Shown: in pieces, positions 56,004-64,000 of the stretch
Numbering within the stretch: the stretch's first letter is position 1
How the letters are laid out: the number at the start of each line of letters is the position of its first letter
NCBI GenBank assembly: GCA_022711465.1
Contig: JAKLEZ010000005.1
Span: 248,001-312,000 of the forward strand
Reading direction: 5' to 3'
DNA: 64,000 nucleotides
Source: Planctomycetota bacterium
Lineage (GTDB): Bacteria > Planctomycetota > Phycisphaerae > UBA1845 > PWPN01
Position numbers and translations under genes: made by a program
The notes under the pieces: generated by a model
Databases searched by the model: none
Told to the model about the DNA's origin: nothing
What the model saw: the letters and a program-made list of their open reading frames with translations, nothing else

Positions 56004-56270
56004 TGTCTGCTCCGACTGACGCGGAGGATACCCCGACCCGGCCCGGGTCGGCAACAGCCCGGGCGAGGGGCGCGGGCGTGGAGGGCCGATGGCACGGAGC
56101 GACGGCGGCACCGGGAAGCGGAGAACGAGAGGGCGATGTTCGGGCAGAGACTCGAACCAGCTTATAGTTCTTCAGGGACACACCGCGGCGAGGCCCCCTT
56201 GTCGCTGTCGAGGATTCCGGCCGCGGATCATCGGCGTAGTGGACTTGGGTGAGCGGCGCCGGCGATCGGC

Positions 56271-57623
56271 CTACTGACCGGGCTGCGGGCCGATGGGGAA
56301 GGGCTCGCTCACCACCACGCCGGAGAAGAGATTGGACGGCACATCGTTCGGCTTGACCTGCTTGTCATAGCGCTCGCGCATCTGGACCGGGCTGAGCAGC
56401 TGCATATACCGGAGGGTGATGCGACGCGGATCCGGTCCAGCGGTCCCGGTTTCCTCGCCGGCACGAGCCAGCTCGGCGATCGGTGCCCGGGCGATTTCGA
56501 GCGTCCCGCCCGGGGCAACGGTTTTGAGGCGATCGAGCCGGAACGTTGCGGCCGCGGGGTCGGGATCGGGCTGCCAGCGCCGCGTGCTCTCCTGGCTGCC
56601 GAGGGTGACATCCCAGACGAGCTGTGCGTGCCGGGAGCTGTCCGGTCCGAAGTTGAGGTTGAGGGACAGAGGGCGATCCCAGGTGTTGTGTACATCTGCC
56701 ACGATCTGGTGGTTCTGGCGTCTGAGCCGGAGGTAGAGGGGTCGTTCTGCGGTGCGGATGTCATCAGGTGCCGAGCGGGTCACCTCGATTGTGACCGGCT
56801 CGCTGGTGACCCGTCCGAAACCGGCCTTGGTCCAGGACTCGTCCTCCCACTGCGGCTGGTACTCGAAGCGAATGGTGTACTGACCGGTGGCGAGCATGGG
56901 GTATCGGGACCAGCCGCGGTTGAACTCTGGGATGCGGAGTTGGGCGTGACTTCCCGGCTCGATGGTGTGCGAGGGCGGTTTCTTTCCCGCCCGGAGCTCG
57001 ACCGCCTGGCGGATGTCCGCATTGCCGTCGATCGAATCGATGCGAAGCTCCAGCGGCTGGTGGTCGGGCCCTGTGACCATGAGCCAGTCGGCGGCGTCGA
57101 GCATTCGGCCGACCTGATCGGCGTCGGGTGAAGCCGGCCTCGTGGTGGGCGTTTTTGTCGCCTCGGGCCAGGGGACGCGCATGGGTGCCTGGGTGGGGTT
57201 GTGGGCGTGAAGGATGAGGGTGAACGGCTCGTTCCAGGCCATGCGTGCCGGAACGACCTGGAGATGGACGCGGCCACCGAGCATGATGGCCGCCTGGAGT
57301 TCGTTGAGCAGGGTGCGGGCGGAGAGGGCGGCCTCGAGATCGTTTCCCTGGGCGGCGGTGCGTAATTCAGGGAAGGTGATCGGCCCCCAGGCGGCGAGTT
57401 GCCGGATTGCCTCGCGGCGTTTGGCGGGCGACGGATGCTTCAATTGTCTGACCGCTTGACGGATTTCCGCGGCGGACGGTTCGGCCGGGGCCGATGCCGT
57501 GGCGGTTGCGGCTCGGGAGGTGGTCCGGCTCGCAGTCTGAGCGACCGCTGTTGTGCGGCCGCAGGTCACCGACCAGACCATTGCGGCGAGCAAGCACCGA
57601 CGCGCCAGGGACGTTCTGCTCAT
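56271..57623 (-). CDS. Exported protein of unknown function with HEAT-like N-terminus
   Basis: The 450-residue protein starts with a signal peptide (LARRCLLAAMVWSVTCGRTTAVAQ). After an Ala/Thr-rich spacer, residues about 50-110 are helical and HEAT-like (EIRQAVRQLKHPSPAKRREAIRQLAAWG). The remaining 340 residues are beta-rich with Ig-like patterns (VHLQVVPARMAWNEPFTLILHAHNPT, YTIRFEYQPQW). No catalytic motif was recognised. It stands between GH43 and uvrA in the same direction, with gaps of 267 and 93 bases, so its context does not fix a role. Confidence 0.8.
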   Translation of the reverse strand: MSRTSLARRCLLAAMVWSVTCGRTTAVAQTASRTTSRAATATASAPAEPSAAEIRQAVRQLKHPSPAKRREAIRQLAAWGPITFPELRTAAQGNDLEAALSARTLLNELQAAIMLGGRVHLQVVPARMAWNEPFTLILHAHNPTQAPMRVPWPEATKTPTTRPASPDADQVGRMLDAADWLMVTGPDHQPLELRIDSIDGNADIRQAVELRAGKKPPSHTIEPGSHAQLRIPEFNRGWSRYPMLATGQYTIRFEYQPQWEDESWTKAGFGRVTSEPVTIEVTRSAPDDIRTAERPLYLRLRRQNHQIVADVHNTWDRPLSLNLNFGPDSSRHAQLVWDVTLGSQESTRRWQPDPDPAAATFRLDRLKTVAPGGTLEIARAPIAELARAGEETGTAGPDPRRITLRYMQLLSPVQMRERYDKQVKPNDVPSNLFSGVVVSEPFPIGPQPGQ

Positions 57624-57716
57624 GGGCTGTTCTCCCAGGTTCGGTACTGGAGGGGCTGACGGCAGGCCTTCATGTTGGATGGGGATCGGCGACCGCCCTT
57701 TTCGACGCTCATGGGT

Positions 57717-60704
57717 TCACCTCCCCTGTGCTGCGGCGTGCGGCCCGGGGCCGGCCATGCCCAATCTCGACCGAAGGAACCGTCCGGTGTAGCTGTTTTG
57801 GTTCCGGGCGACGTCCTCGGGGCGGCCCTCGACCACGATCCGGCCCCCCTTTTCACCGCCTTCGGGTCCCAGATCGATGATCCAGTCGGCCATTTTGATG
57901 ACCTCGAGGTTGTGTTCAATGACCAGGATGGTGTGTCCTTTGTCTGCGAGGCGGTTCAGCACGCGAAGCAGGTTGTCCACATCGGCGAAGTGCAGGCCGG
58001 TAGTCGGCTCGTCCAGCACGTACAGGGTGTGGCCGGTCGGCGTCTTAGCCAATTCGGCGGCCAGTTTGACTCGCTGGGCCTCGCCGCCGGACAGGGTGGT
58101 CGACGCCTGGCCGAGCTTCATATAGGACAGGCCGACGTCATCCAGGGCCAGGGCGATCTGGCGGATGTTGGCGAAGCTCTCGAAGAACGAGATGCTATCA
58201 TCGACGGTGAGGTCGAGCACATCGGCGATGTTGCGGCCGCGGTATCGGACTTCGAGGGTTTCGCGGTTGTAGCGGGTTCCCTTGCAGACATCGCAGGCCA
58301 CGTAGACATCGGGCAGGAAGTGCATTTCGATGCGTTTGGTTCCCTGGCCCTGGCAGGCCTCGCAACGGCCGCCCTCGACGTTGAAGCTGAACCGTCCGGG
58401 GCTGTAGCCGCGGATTTTGGACTCGCGGGTCTTGGCGAACAGTTGGCGGACGAGGTCGAACGCCCCGGTGTAAGTGCACGGGTTGCTGCGTGGTGTTCGG
58501 CCGATGGGGGACTGATCGATCTCGATGACCCGGTCGACGCGTGAGACGCCGATGATCTGTTCGCACTTGCCTGGCCGCTCACGGGAGTTGTACAAGCGGC
58601 GGCGGACGGCCTTGAGGAAGACTTCGTTGACCAGGGTGCTCTTGCCGCTGCCGGAGACTCCGGTGACGCAGATGATTCCGCCGAGTGGGAACCTGACGTC
58701 GATGGACTTGAGGTTGTTTTCCGCGGCGCCCTTGACCTCGATGGACTGGGCCAGGACGATCTTGCGGCGTTTTTGGGGAACGGGGATCTCGATCTCGCCG
58801 CGGAGGTACCTGGCGGTCAAGGAGTCGGGATGGGCGAGGAGTTGCTCGAGGCGGCCCTGGGCGACGATGAGCCCGCCGTGGGTACCGGCTCCGGGGCCCA
58901 TGTCGATGACGTGGTCGGCCGCTCGGATGGTTTCCTCGTCGTGCTCGACGACGATGGCGGTATTCCCCGCGTTGACGAGTTGGCGGAGGGTGCCGATCAA
59001 CTGGCTGCTGTCGCGGGGGTGGAGTCCGATGGTGGGCTCGTCGAGGACGTAGCAGACGCCGACCATGCCGCTGCCGACCTGGGTGGCCAGGCGGATGCGT
59101 TGGGCCTCACCGCCGGAGAGGGTGGCACTGGCCCGGTCGAGCGTCAGGTAGCCCACGCCGACGTCGATCATGAAGCGGAGCCGGTCGGTCACGGCGCGGA
59201 GAATTGGGGCGGCGATGGTGGCCTTTTCGCCGGTCAGGGAGATGGTAGTGAAGAATGCGGCGGCCTGTTCGACGGAGAGGCCCGCGACCTGGGCGATGTT
59301 CTTGTCGGCGACGCGGACGGCGAGGGGTTCGGCCCGCAGGCGAGCCCCGTGACAGGTTTCGCAGGGCCGCTCGCTGAGGTAGGCGTGCAGTCGCTGCTTG
59401 AGAGATTCGCTTTCGGTCGACGCCCAGCGGCGTTTCAGGTTGGGCAGGACGCCTTCGAACCTGGTGTCGTATTGGGCCTCGCTGTGCGGTGTCGTGCCGT
59501 TCATGAGGATATCGCGGCGGTCTGCCGGCAGCTTGTCGAACGGCGTGTCGGGGGGCACGTGGAATCGGAGGCAGAACTCGTCCAACAGGTTTCGGTAGAC
59601 GACGTTCATGCGCTTACCGCTGTGCCGCCAGGCGGTGATGGCGCCGTCGGCCAGGGCCAGGGCAGGATCGGGTACCACCAAGTCGGGGTCGAACTCGAGG
59701 ATATTGCCCAGGCCGTCGCAGCCGGGGCAGGCCCCGTGGGGGGAGTTGAAGCTGAACATGACTGGAGAGAGGGCGGGGATGCTGACTTCGGGGTGCAGTG
59801 GGCAGGCGAAGCGGGTGCTGAAGGGGTGGTCTCTCCATTTGCCTCCGGGCCGCTCCTCGGCCACGAAGACGGTCTGGTCGCCGAGGTTGAGTCCGAGGGT
59901 GATACTCTCGGCCAGACGGCTGCGGACGTCGGGTTTCACCGCCAATCGGTCGACGACCACGTCGATGGTGTTTTTGCGGCCTTTGCGTAACGCGGGCACG
60001 TCGCGGAGATCGTAGAGCGCGCCGTTGACGCGGACGCGTACGAAGCCCTGCTTCTGAACGCGTTTGAGCATCTCCTGAGCTGCCGCGGCCGGGCTCTTGG
60101 CTTGAGCGTCGGCGGGGATTGGCGATTGGCCTTCCCGGGTTCGTTTCGCGTGAATCGCGGCGATCCGGGAAACCGGGGCGGCGGCGCCGGGTCGGCGTTG
60201 GCCGAGAAGCGGGGCCAGGACCATGATGCGCGTGCCGCCCGGCCAAGCCAGGACCTGGTCGACGATCTGGGACGGCTCCTGGCGATCGATCCGACGGCCG
60301 CACACCCAGCAGTGGGGCTCGCCCACGCGGGCGTACAGCAGGCGGAGGTAGTCGTAGACCTCGGTGGTGGTGGCCACGGTTGAACGGGGGCTGGTGCTGC
60401 CGGCCCGCTGCTCGATGGCGATGGTTGGGGGGAGGCCCTCGATGTGCTCGACGTCGGGTTTCTGCATCTGCTCGACGAACTGTCGGGCGTAGGCACTGAG
60501 CGTCTCGATGTATTTGCGCCGGCCCTCGGCGTGGATGGTGTCGAAAGCCAGGGAGCTCTTGCCCGAGCCGCTCAGACCGGTGATGACCACCAGCCGGTCG
60601 CGAGGGATATCCAGGGAGATGCCCCGCAGGTTGTGCTGTCTGGCCCCCTGAATTCGAATGTAGCGATCGGTGTCCATATCCAGAACCCGCCGCGACAAGC
60701 CCAT
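57717..60704 (-). CDS. uvrA: Excinuclease ABC subunit A
   Basis: The product is 995 residues from the ATG at 60704; the ATG at 60677 (MDTDRYIRIQGARQHNL) is an equally good start and closer to usual UvrA N-termini. Two ABC modules are present, with Walker A GLSGSGKSS and GVSGSGKST and signature motifs LSGGEAQRI and LSGGEAQRV. The second zinc module keeps CEAC and CDVC. The first is altered to C301-x2-H304 followed by CPGC. An Ala/Arg/Gln-rich insert of about 40 residues lies at about 166-213. UvrA forms a dimer that detects DNA damage and loads UvrB for nucleotide excision repair. No uvrB or normal uvrC is in the window. Confidence 0.96.
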   Translation of the reverse strand: MGLSRRVLDMDTDRYIRIQGARQHNLRGISLDIPRDRLVVITGLSGSGKSSLAFDTIHAEGRRKYIETLSAYARQFVEQMQKPDVEHIEGLPPTIAIEQRAGSTSPRSTVATTTEVYDYLRLLYARVGEPHCWVCGRRIDRQEPSQIVDQVLAWPGGTRIMVLAPLLGQRRPGAAAPVSRIAAIHAKRTREGQSPIPADAQAKSPAAAAQEMLKRVQKQGFVRVRVNGALYDLRDVPALRKGRKNTIDVVVDRLAVKPDVRSRLAESITLGLNLGDQTVFVAEERPGGKWRDHPFSTRFACPLHPEVSIPALSPVMFSFNSPHGACPGCDGLGNILEFDPDLVVPDPALALADGAITAWRHSGKRMNVVYRNLLDEFCLRFHVPPDTPFDKLPADRRDILMNGTTPHSEAQYDTRFEGVLPNLKRRWASTESESLKQRLHAYLSERPCETCHGARLRAEPLAVRVADKNIAQVAGLSVEQAAAFFTTISLTGEKATIAAPILRAVTDRLRFMIDVGVGYLTLDRASATLSGGEAQRIRLATQVGSGMVGVCYVLDEPTIGLHPRDSSQLIGTLRQLVNAGNTAIVVEHDEETIRAADHVIDMGPGAGTHGGLIVAQGRLEQLLAHPDSLTARYLRGEIEIPVPQKRRKIVLAQSIEVKGAAENNLKSIDVRFPLGGIICVTGVSGSGKSTLVNEVFLKAVRRRLYNSRERPGKCEQIIGVSRVDRVIEIDQSPIGRTPRSNPCTYTGAFDLVRQLFAKTRESKIRGYSPGRFSFNVEGGRCEACQGQGTKRIEMHFLPDVYVACDVCKGTRYNRETLEVRYRGRNIADVLDLTVDDSISFFESFANIRQIALALDDVGLSYMKLGQASTTLSGGEAQRVKLAAELAKTPTGHTLYVLDEPTTGLHFADVDNLLRVLNRLADKGHTILVIEHNLEVIKMADWIIDLGPEGGEKGGRIVVEGRPEDVARNQNSYTGRFLRSRLGMAGPGPHAAAQGR

Positions 60705-60850
60705 TCACTCGCCGGGCCAGAAGACAGAATGCCGCGAGGGTACCAGCTTAGGACCCGGGGTGAGGAAAGGCAATACCTTCGTTCCGTGGTCGCGGACCGC
60801 GACGAGCCAAGAAACGAGAACAGAGAATCGAGAAGGAGGAAATGGAGAAA

Positions 60851-60974
60851 GCCCATGCAAGGCGTCAGGAGTATTCCAGGAGGTATTCAACTCGTCCCAC
60901 CTCCCCTGTTCCGGCGTTGCACCGCTCCCGACCTGGCCGGGCTGCGATGGGCGATGATCTTCTTCGTGGTGGGC
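60851..60974 (-). ncRNA. Probable small SRP RNA (4.5S/ffs-like)
   Basis: On the minus strand, a GGAG tetraloop (60925-60928) is closed by CG pairs and flanked by CAGGTC on the 5' side and GGTGCAA on the 3' side. This reproduces the SRP domain IV pattern, including the G-G, A-C and C-A symmetric loop. Beyond it, CCGGC/GCCGG (60936-60940 with 60911-60915), CCCATC/GGTGGG (60946-60951 with 60896-60901) and outer GCCCA/TGGGC (60970-60974 with 60851-60855) continue a rod-like hairpin of 124 bases. A T-rich stretch follows. It sits directly upstream of uvrA. One usual A (AGCA) is U here, so the call needs a covariance-model test. Confidence 0.5.
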
Positions 60975-61090
60975 GCGGGCCCAGTGCTCTGGATCTTCCG
61001 CCACGGTCTGTCTGGGGCGGTGGCGGTGAGGCCGGCCTGAACCAGCTGATCCGCGGAAGAGCGGGGCGGTGGCAGTCGGTCGGGCTGGAA

Positions 61091-64000
61091 TCAGCGTCCG
61101 CACAAGGGGTCGCTCGGGGCGCCGCCGGTCCAGCATTGCTGGAAGATGCCGAAGTCGGTCTGATCCGCATCGGCGTCGCCGTCCAAGGAGGTGCCGAGGC
61201 AATTGGGCGGCACCGGCAGGTCGGGCCCGGCGGCGCAGCGCAGGAAGCGTAGCAGATCGTCGGAATCGACGTCACAGTCCTGGTCATAGTCGCCGGCGGA
61301 GAAGCCGGCTGCCGGCAGGTCCGAGACCACAAACGGGCCGAGGTGCATAACGCCGCCGGGGGCGTGTTCTCCGTTGTGTGAGACCAAGTGCAGGTGCCAT
61401 CGGCCGGGACTGTCGGCGGTCAGGGCAAGCACGCCGCCGGCCCAGACGGTAGGTGTTTCGGCGGTCGGCATCGCATCGGCGGCGGTGTCCCAGAGGTAGT
61501 GATAATGATCGACGCCGCCGGGACCGAAGACAGGCGTGCTGGTAAAAGTGAATCCCTGACCCGGGAGAGTGGCCGGGCAGTGGGTGGGCTCGCTGGAGGT
61601 CACCGCCGGGGATGTGGGCCGTGTCCACTTGGTGGCGGTGACGAGGGCGGTCACCTCGCCGTCACCGTTGCGGCTCTGCCCGGTGAAGGTATAGGGCGTG
61701 TTGGCGACCAGGGAGGAAGAAGGCCAGTAGTTGTTGGCCTGCACCCAGCCGGAGGTGGCGGCGGCGGTTTCATTCCGCAAGTTCAGACCGGAGTTGCCGG
61801 CGGTCAGGTTGGAGGGTGAGTTGACCGATCGGACCTCGATCCGGTCGTTCGCCACCGGGCCAAACTCCAGGCCGGTGACAGGTTCGATCGCGGTGTAGAC
61901 GGTGGCCGCGCCGCTGGGATCGCTTTCACCGGCGCCGTTGTATGCGTGGACATGCCGGTTGTAGGCGGTGTTGGCGGACAGGCCCGACTCGGTGCAACGG
62001 GTCGCGTTCGCCCCGACCGTCCACCTCTGGGTATGAGTGTTGTCCTGACCCCGGAAGCCATCCTCGTTGCCCGACATGTCCAGCCAGGTCCAGGTGATGC
62101 TGTCGATCGTGTTGCTGCTGTGGCCGAAGTCGGACGGAGCCCGGGGCGGCGACGGCAGGCCGCAGAGGGTAAACCGCACGTTGGGCACGTTGGTGTTGCC
62201 CAGCACGGTAGGCAGGTTGGTCCCCGCCCAGAGGAGAGGATCGCCGTAGCGGCTGTCGGAGTAGGCGCACGCGGTCCGCTCGCCGCCCGGGGTGGAGGCG
62301 GTGCAATAGCCGCTGGTCGAGAAGCTGGTGTTGTTGTGGCTGAAATCGACCATCAGGTTGTTGGTGCCGTTGTAGTTGAACGGCGTGGTGAAGGTGAAGG
62401 TGCGCCAGCCGGGTTCACCGGGTGGTTCGGTGTTCTGATAGACGACCGTCCAGCCGGTGTTCTCGAGGGTGGCCTTTGGGTAGGCGTTCAGGGCGGTGTG
62501 CTTGATGCGGATGGTCCAGGCATTGAGCGTCTGCCCGGGCACCTGGGTGACATCCAGAGCCAGGGCTTTGATCTGGGCGGCCGGCCCCAATTCGCTTGCC
62601 AGGTAGATGACCTGGATTCGACTGTCGTGGCGATACGTATACATTGGGTAGTGCCACGCGGTCGAACCGGTGCCCACGGTGACCGGTGCGCAGTGGGCGG
62701 CATTGAGGCTCACGGTGGCGAGGTTGGAGTCACCACCGGTGGGCGGACTGCCCCCGTCGTTGGCCGTGAAGGTGAAGCCATCCGAGCCGGCGGAGGAAGC
62801 TGTGTAGATGACCTGGTTGGCACCGTTGGCCAAGGCATGAGGCACGCTCGAGATCACGCCGGCTGCCGGGTCGCTCAACGAGCCAAGGGCAGGCAGTGAC
62901 TGGAGGATGTAGCTCAGGGTTCCGGGCGGATCAGGCAGACCCTCATCGACCGCCTGGAGGGTGATGGTGACGGGCGAGCCGATCACGACGTCGGCGCTCG
63001 CGTCCTGAGCGGTTGGAGGGGCCTCGGACGAAACGAAGTCGACCTGCCAGCGATTGCCCGAGTTGTTGCCGTAATCGGCGGAAGTCCCGGTGGTGACGTT
63101 CTGCTTGAAGAACGCCCGGCCGGGGTAAGACACGGACACGTTGTAGGCTGAGGCGGACGAGAGTTTTGTCAGGGCGTAGATTCCACGGCTGTCGGTCGTG
63201 TCGGTGCAGGCGGTATCGCCGGTCTTCTGGCCGGTCACCGTCGCTCCGCTGATCGGGGCACCGGTCATATCCAGCACTCGACCGCTGATGATCTCGCCGG
63301 CACCGCTGACGTAGACGTTGTAGACGCACTTGTAGACCGAGGTGAACGCCGGCGAGCTGTCGACGTCGGGCAGGTTGTACCAGGCGTCGGAGGAACCGCC
63401 CCAACCCATGTTGAGATGATGATACAGGGTGGAGGCGTTGTAACCATACCCGTCGCTGACAATGGCGTGGCCGCCGGAAGTGCCGGTGATGCCCAGGATC
63501 ACGGGGTATCCGGCGTCCAGGTTCGGGTTGATCATGCCGACCAATCCCGGCCCGATGTCGTTCTGGCTGTTGTAGCCCCTGACGGCGTTGCTGTAGCCGA
63601 AGGTGGAGACGAGGCTGGTCTTGGCCTGGAGGGCGTCCGCCGATGAGCCATCCGATCGATAGTCCATGCCAACCGAAAGGCCGGCGTCGTAGCACAGGGC
63701 CCCGATGGCCTCGCGTTGAACGACGGTTGTGCTGCAGTTCGGGTCCAGGGTCATGTTCACCCAGGCGTACGCCCCGCCGGCCCCGTCGCCTCCGCGGGTT
63801 TCGGCCGTGGTGGTGAAGCCGTCGACGGACAGGGTGAAGGAGTGGGCGCCGATGCCCGCGGTCGGATACTGATGAAAGCGCATGAGTTGAGCCATGGCGG
63901 TGGCCACGCACCCGCACGGATAGGCTTGGGGCGTGTAGTAGTTGTAGCAGGGGCTGCCGCACTCGTCCTGCTGGTTCCATCTGCTCTGGAGCAGAGGGCT
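61091..64000 (-). CDS. C10-family (streptopain-like) protease with dockerin-like tail, 5' end outside the window
   Basis: The frame is open to the window edge, giving 969 residues without the N-terminus. The visible protein starts with PLLQSRWNQ and the catalytic Cys in CGCVATAMAQLMRFHQYP (codon at 63908-63910). The partner His lies in GGHAIVSDG, and NMGWGG follows, as in peptidase family C10. After the catalytic domain (about 1-240) come beta-sandwich domains, a CarboxypepD_reg-like segment (ISGATVTGQ), FN3-like repeats, and a C-terminal dockerin-like pair of calcium loops (GDYDQDCDVDSDD and LDGDADADQTD). Such proteases are exported and often activated by removal of a propeptide, which would lie outside the window. 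Confidence 0.85.
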   Translation of the reverse strand, partial: SPLLQSRWNQQDECGSPCYNYYTPQAYPCGCVATAMAQLMRFHQYPTAGIGAHSFTLSVDGFTTTAETRGGDGAGGAYAWVNMTLDPNCSTTVVQREAIGALCYDAGLSVGMDYRSDGSSADALQAKTSLVSTFGYSNAVRGYNSQNDIGPGLVGMINPNLDAGYPVILGITGTSGGHAIVSDGYGYNASTLYHHLNMGWGGSSDAWYNLPDVDSSPAFTSVYKCVYNVYVSGAGEIISGRVLDMTGAPISGATVTGQKTGDTACTDTTDSRGIYALTKLSSASAYNVSVSYPGRAFFKQNVTTGTSADYGNNSGNRWQVDFVSSEAPPTAQDASADVVIGSPVTITLQAVDEGLPDPPGTLSYILQSLPALGSLSDPAAGVISSVPHALANGANQVIYTASSAGSDGFTFTANDGGSPPTGGDSNLATVSLNAAHCAPVTVGTGSTAWHYPMYTYRHDSRIQVIYLASELGPAAQIKALALDVTQVPGQTLNAWTIRIKHTALNAYPKATLENTGWTVVYQNTEPPGEPGWRTFTFTTPFNYNGTNNLMVDFSHNNTSFSTSGYCTASTPGGERTACAYSDSRYGDPLLWAGTNLPTVLGNTNVPNVRFTLCGLPSPPRAPSDFGHSSNTIDSITWTWLDMSGNEDGFRGQDNTHTQRWTVGANATRCTESGLSANTAYNRHVHAYNGAGESDPSGAATVYTAIEPVTGLEFGPVANDRIEVRSVNSPSNLTAGNSGLNLRNETAAATSGWVQANNYWPSSSLVANTPYTFTGQSRNGDGEVTALVTATKWTRPTSPAVTSSEPTHCPATLPGQGFTFTSTPVFGPGGVDHYHYLWDTAADAMPTAETPTVWAGGVLALTADSPGRWHLHLVSHNGEHAPGGVMHLGPFVVSDLPAAGFSAGDYDQDCDVDSDDLLRFLRCAAGPDLPVPPNCLGTSLDGDADADQTDFGIFQQCWTGGAPSDPLCGR

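Noticed and set aside
56145..56170. T-arm-like sequence (GACTCGAACC) resembling a tRNA on the minus strand
   Set aside because: No acceptor, D or anticodon stem could be found around it.
60855..61040. 61-residue plus-strand ORF after an AAGGAGG-like sequence
   Set aside because: It runs antisense through the probable SRP RNA and its hydrophobic patch is explained by the GC-rich stem sequence; no homologue is recognised.

Overview
The window looks like chromosomal DNA from a free-living, GC-rich bacterium of the Planctomycetota (most like Phycisphaerae or related uncultured lineages). This is inferred from content, not a database match: two PEP-CTERM proteins, a dockerin-like tail on an exported protease, many secreted glycoside hydrolases (GH29, GH32, GH43, two DUF2961/GH172), DUF362, DUF4838 and ThuA proteins, a MoxR/VWA operon containing a giant TPR protein, and long loosely packed intergenic DNA. 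There is no integrase, transposase, phage gene or CRISPR array. One tRNA (Cys, GCA) is present, and one probable small SRP RNA is proposed.

Left part (1-17.4 kb): the end of a PEP-CTERM protein, then a compact minus-strand operon of six large genes with gaps of 3 to 19 bases or a 4-base overlap: retropepsin-like/TPR/thioredoxin-like protein, membrane protein with a long low-complexity tail, MoxR AAA+ ATPase, DUF58 protein, BatA-like VWA protein, and an 8.6-kb gene that joins a membrane VWA protein to about 2,000 residues of TPR-like helices. MoxR is expected to act on the VWA/DUF58 partners; the TPR part would be the exported scaffold.

Middle left (17.4-32.5 kb): tRNA-Cys, a scattered set of sugar genes (GH29 fucosidase, GH172, Tat-exported DUF362 protein, DUF4838 protein, ThuA protein, GH32 fructanase), a rubredoxin-like protein, and a galactonate-dehydratase-like enolase-superfamily enzyme overlapping an MFS aldonate/hexuronate-type transporter.

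Centre (32.5-38.8 kb): a four-gene operon with 4-base overlaps at every junction (Gfo/Idh/MocA dehydrogenase, hexapeptide acetyltransferase, GT2, DegT aminotransferase), the enzyme set for a 3-acetamido or 2,3-diacetamido sugar nucleotide. It is flanked by a divergent GT-C-type membrane glycosyltransferase and a second O-acetyltransferase, so this is a surface-glycan locus.

Centre right (39-46.3 kb): a UvrC-like protein that has lost its nuclease residues, a small membrane protein, a Maf/CgeB-like glycosyltransferase, a ParA ATPase fused to a glycogen-binding (CBM48) domain, trpC and a CPBP membrane protease. The ParA-CBM48 fusion is the strongest candidate for an undescribed system: ParA-type positioning directed at a polyglucan cargo.

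Right part (46.4-64 kb): a 1,054-residue lipoprotein with five Ig-like domains, FN3 and FG-GAP repeats, a second GH29 fucosidase, a PEP-CTERM protein with its own promoter and terminator, a second GH172, a GH43 arabinanase, an exported unknown, uvrA, the probable SRP RNA, and the 5'-truncated end of a C10 (streptopain-like) protease.
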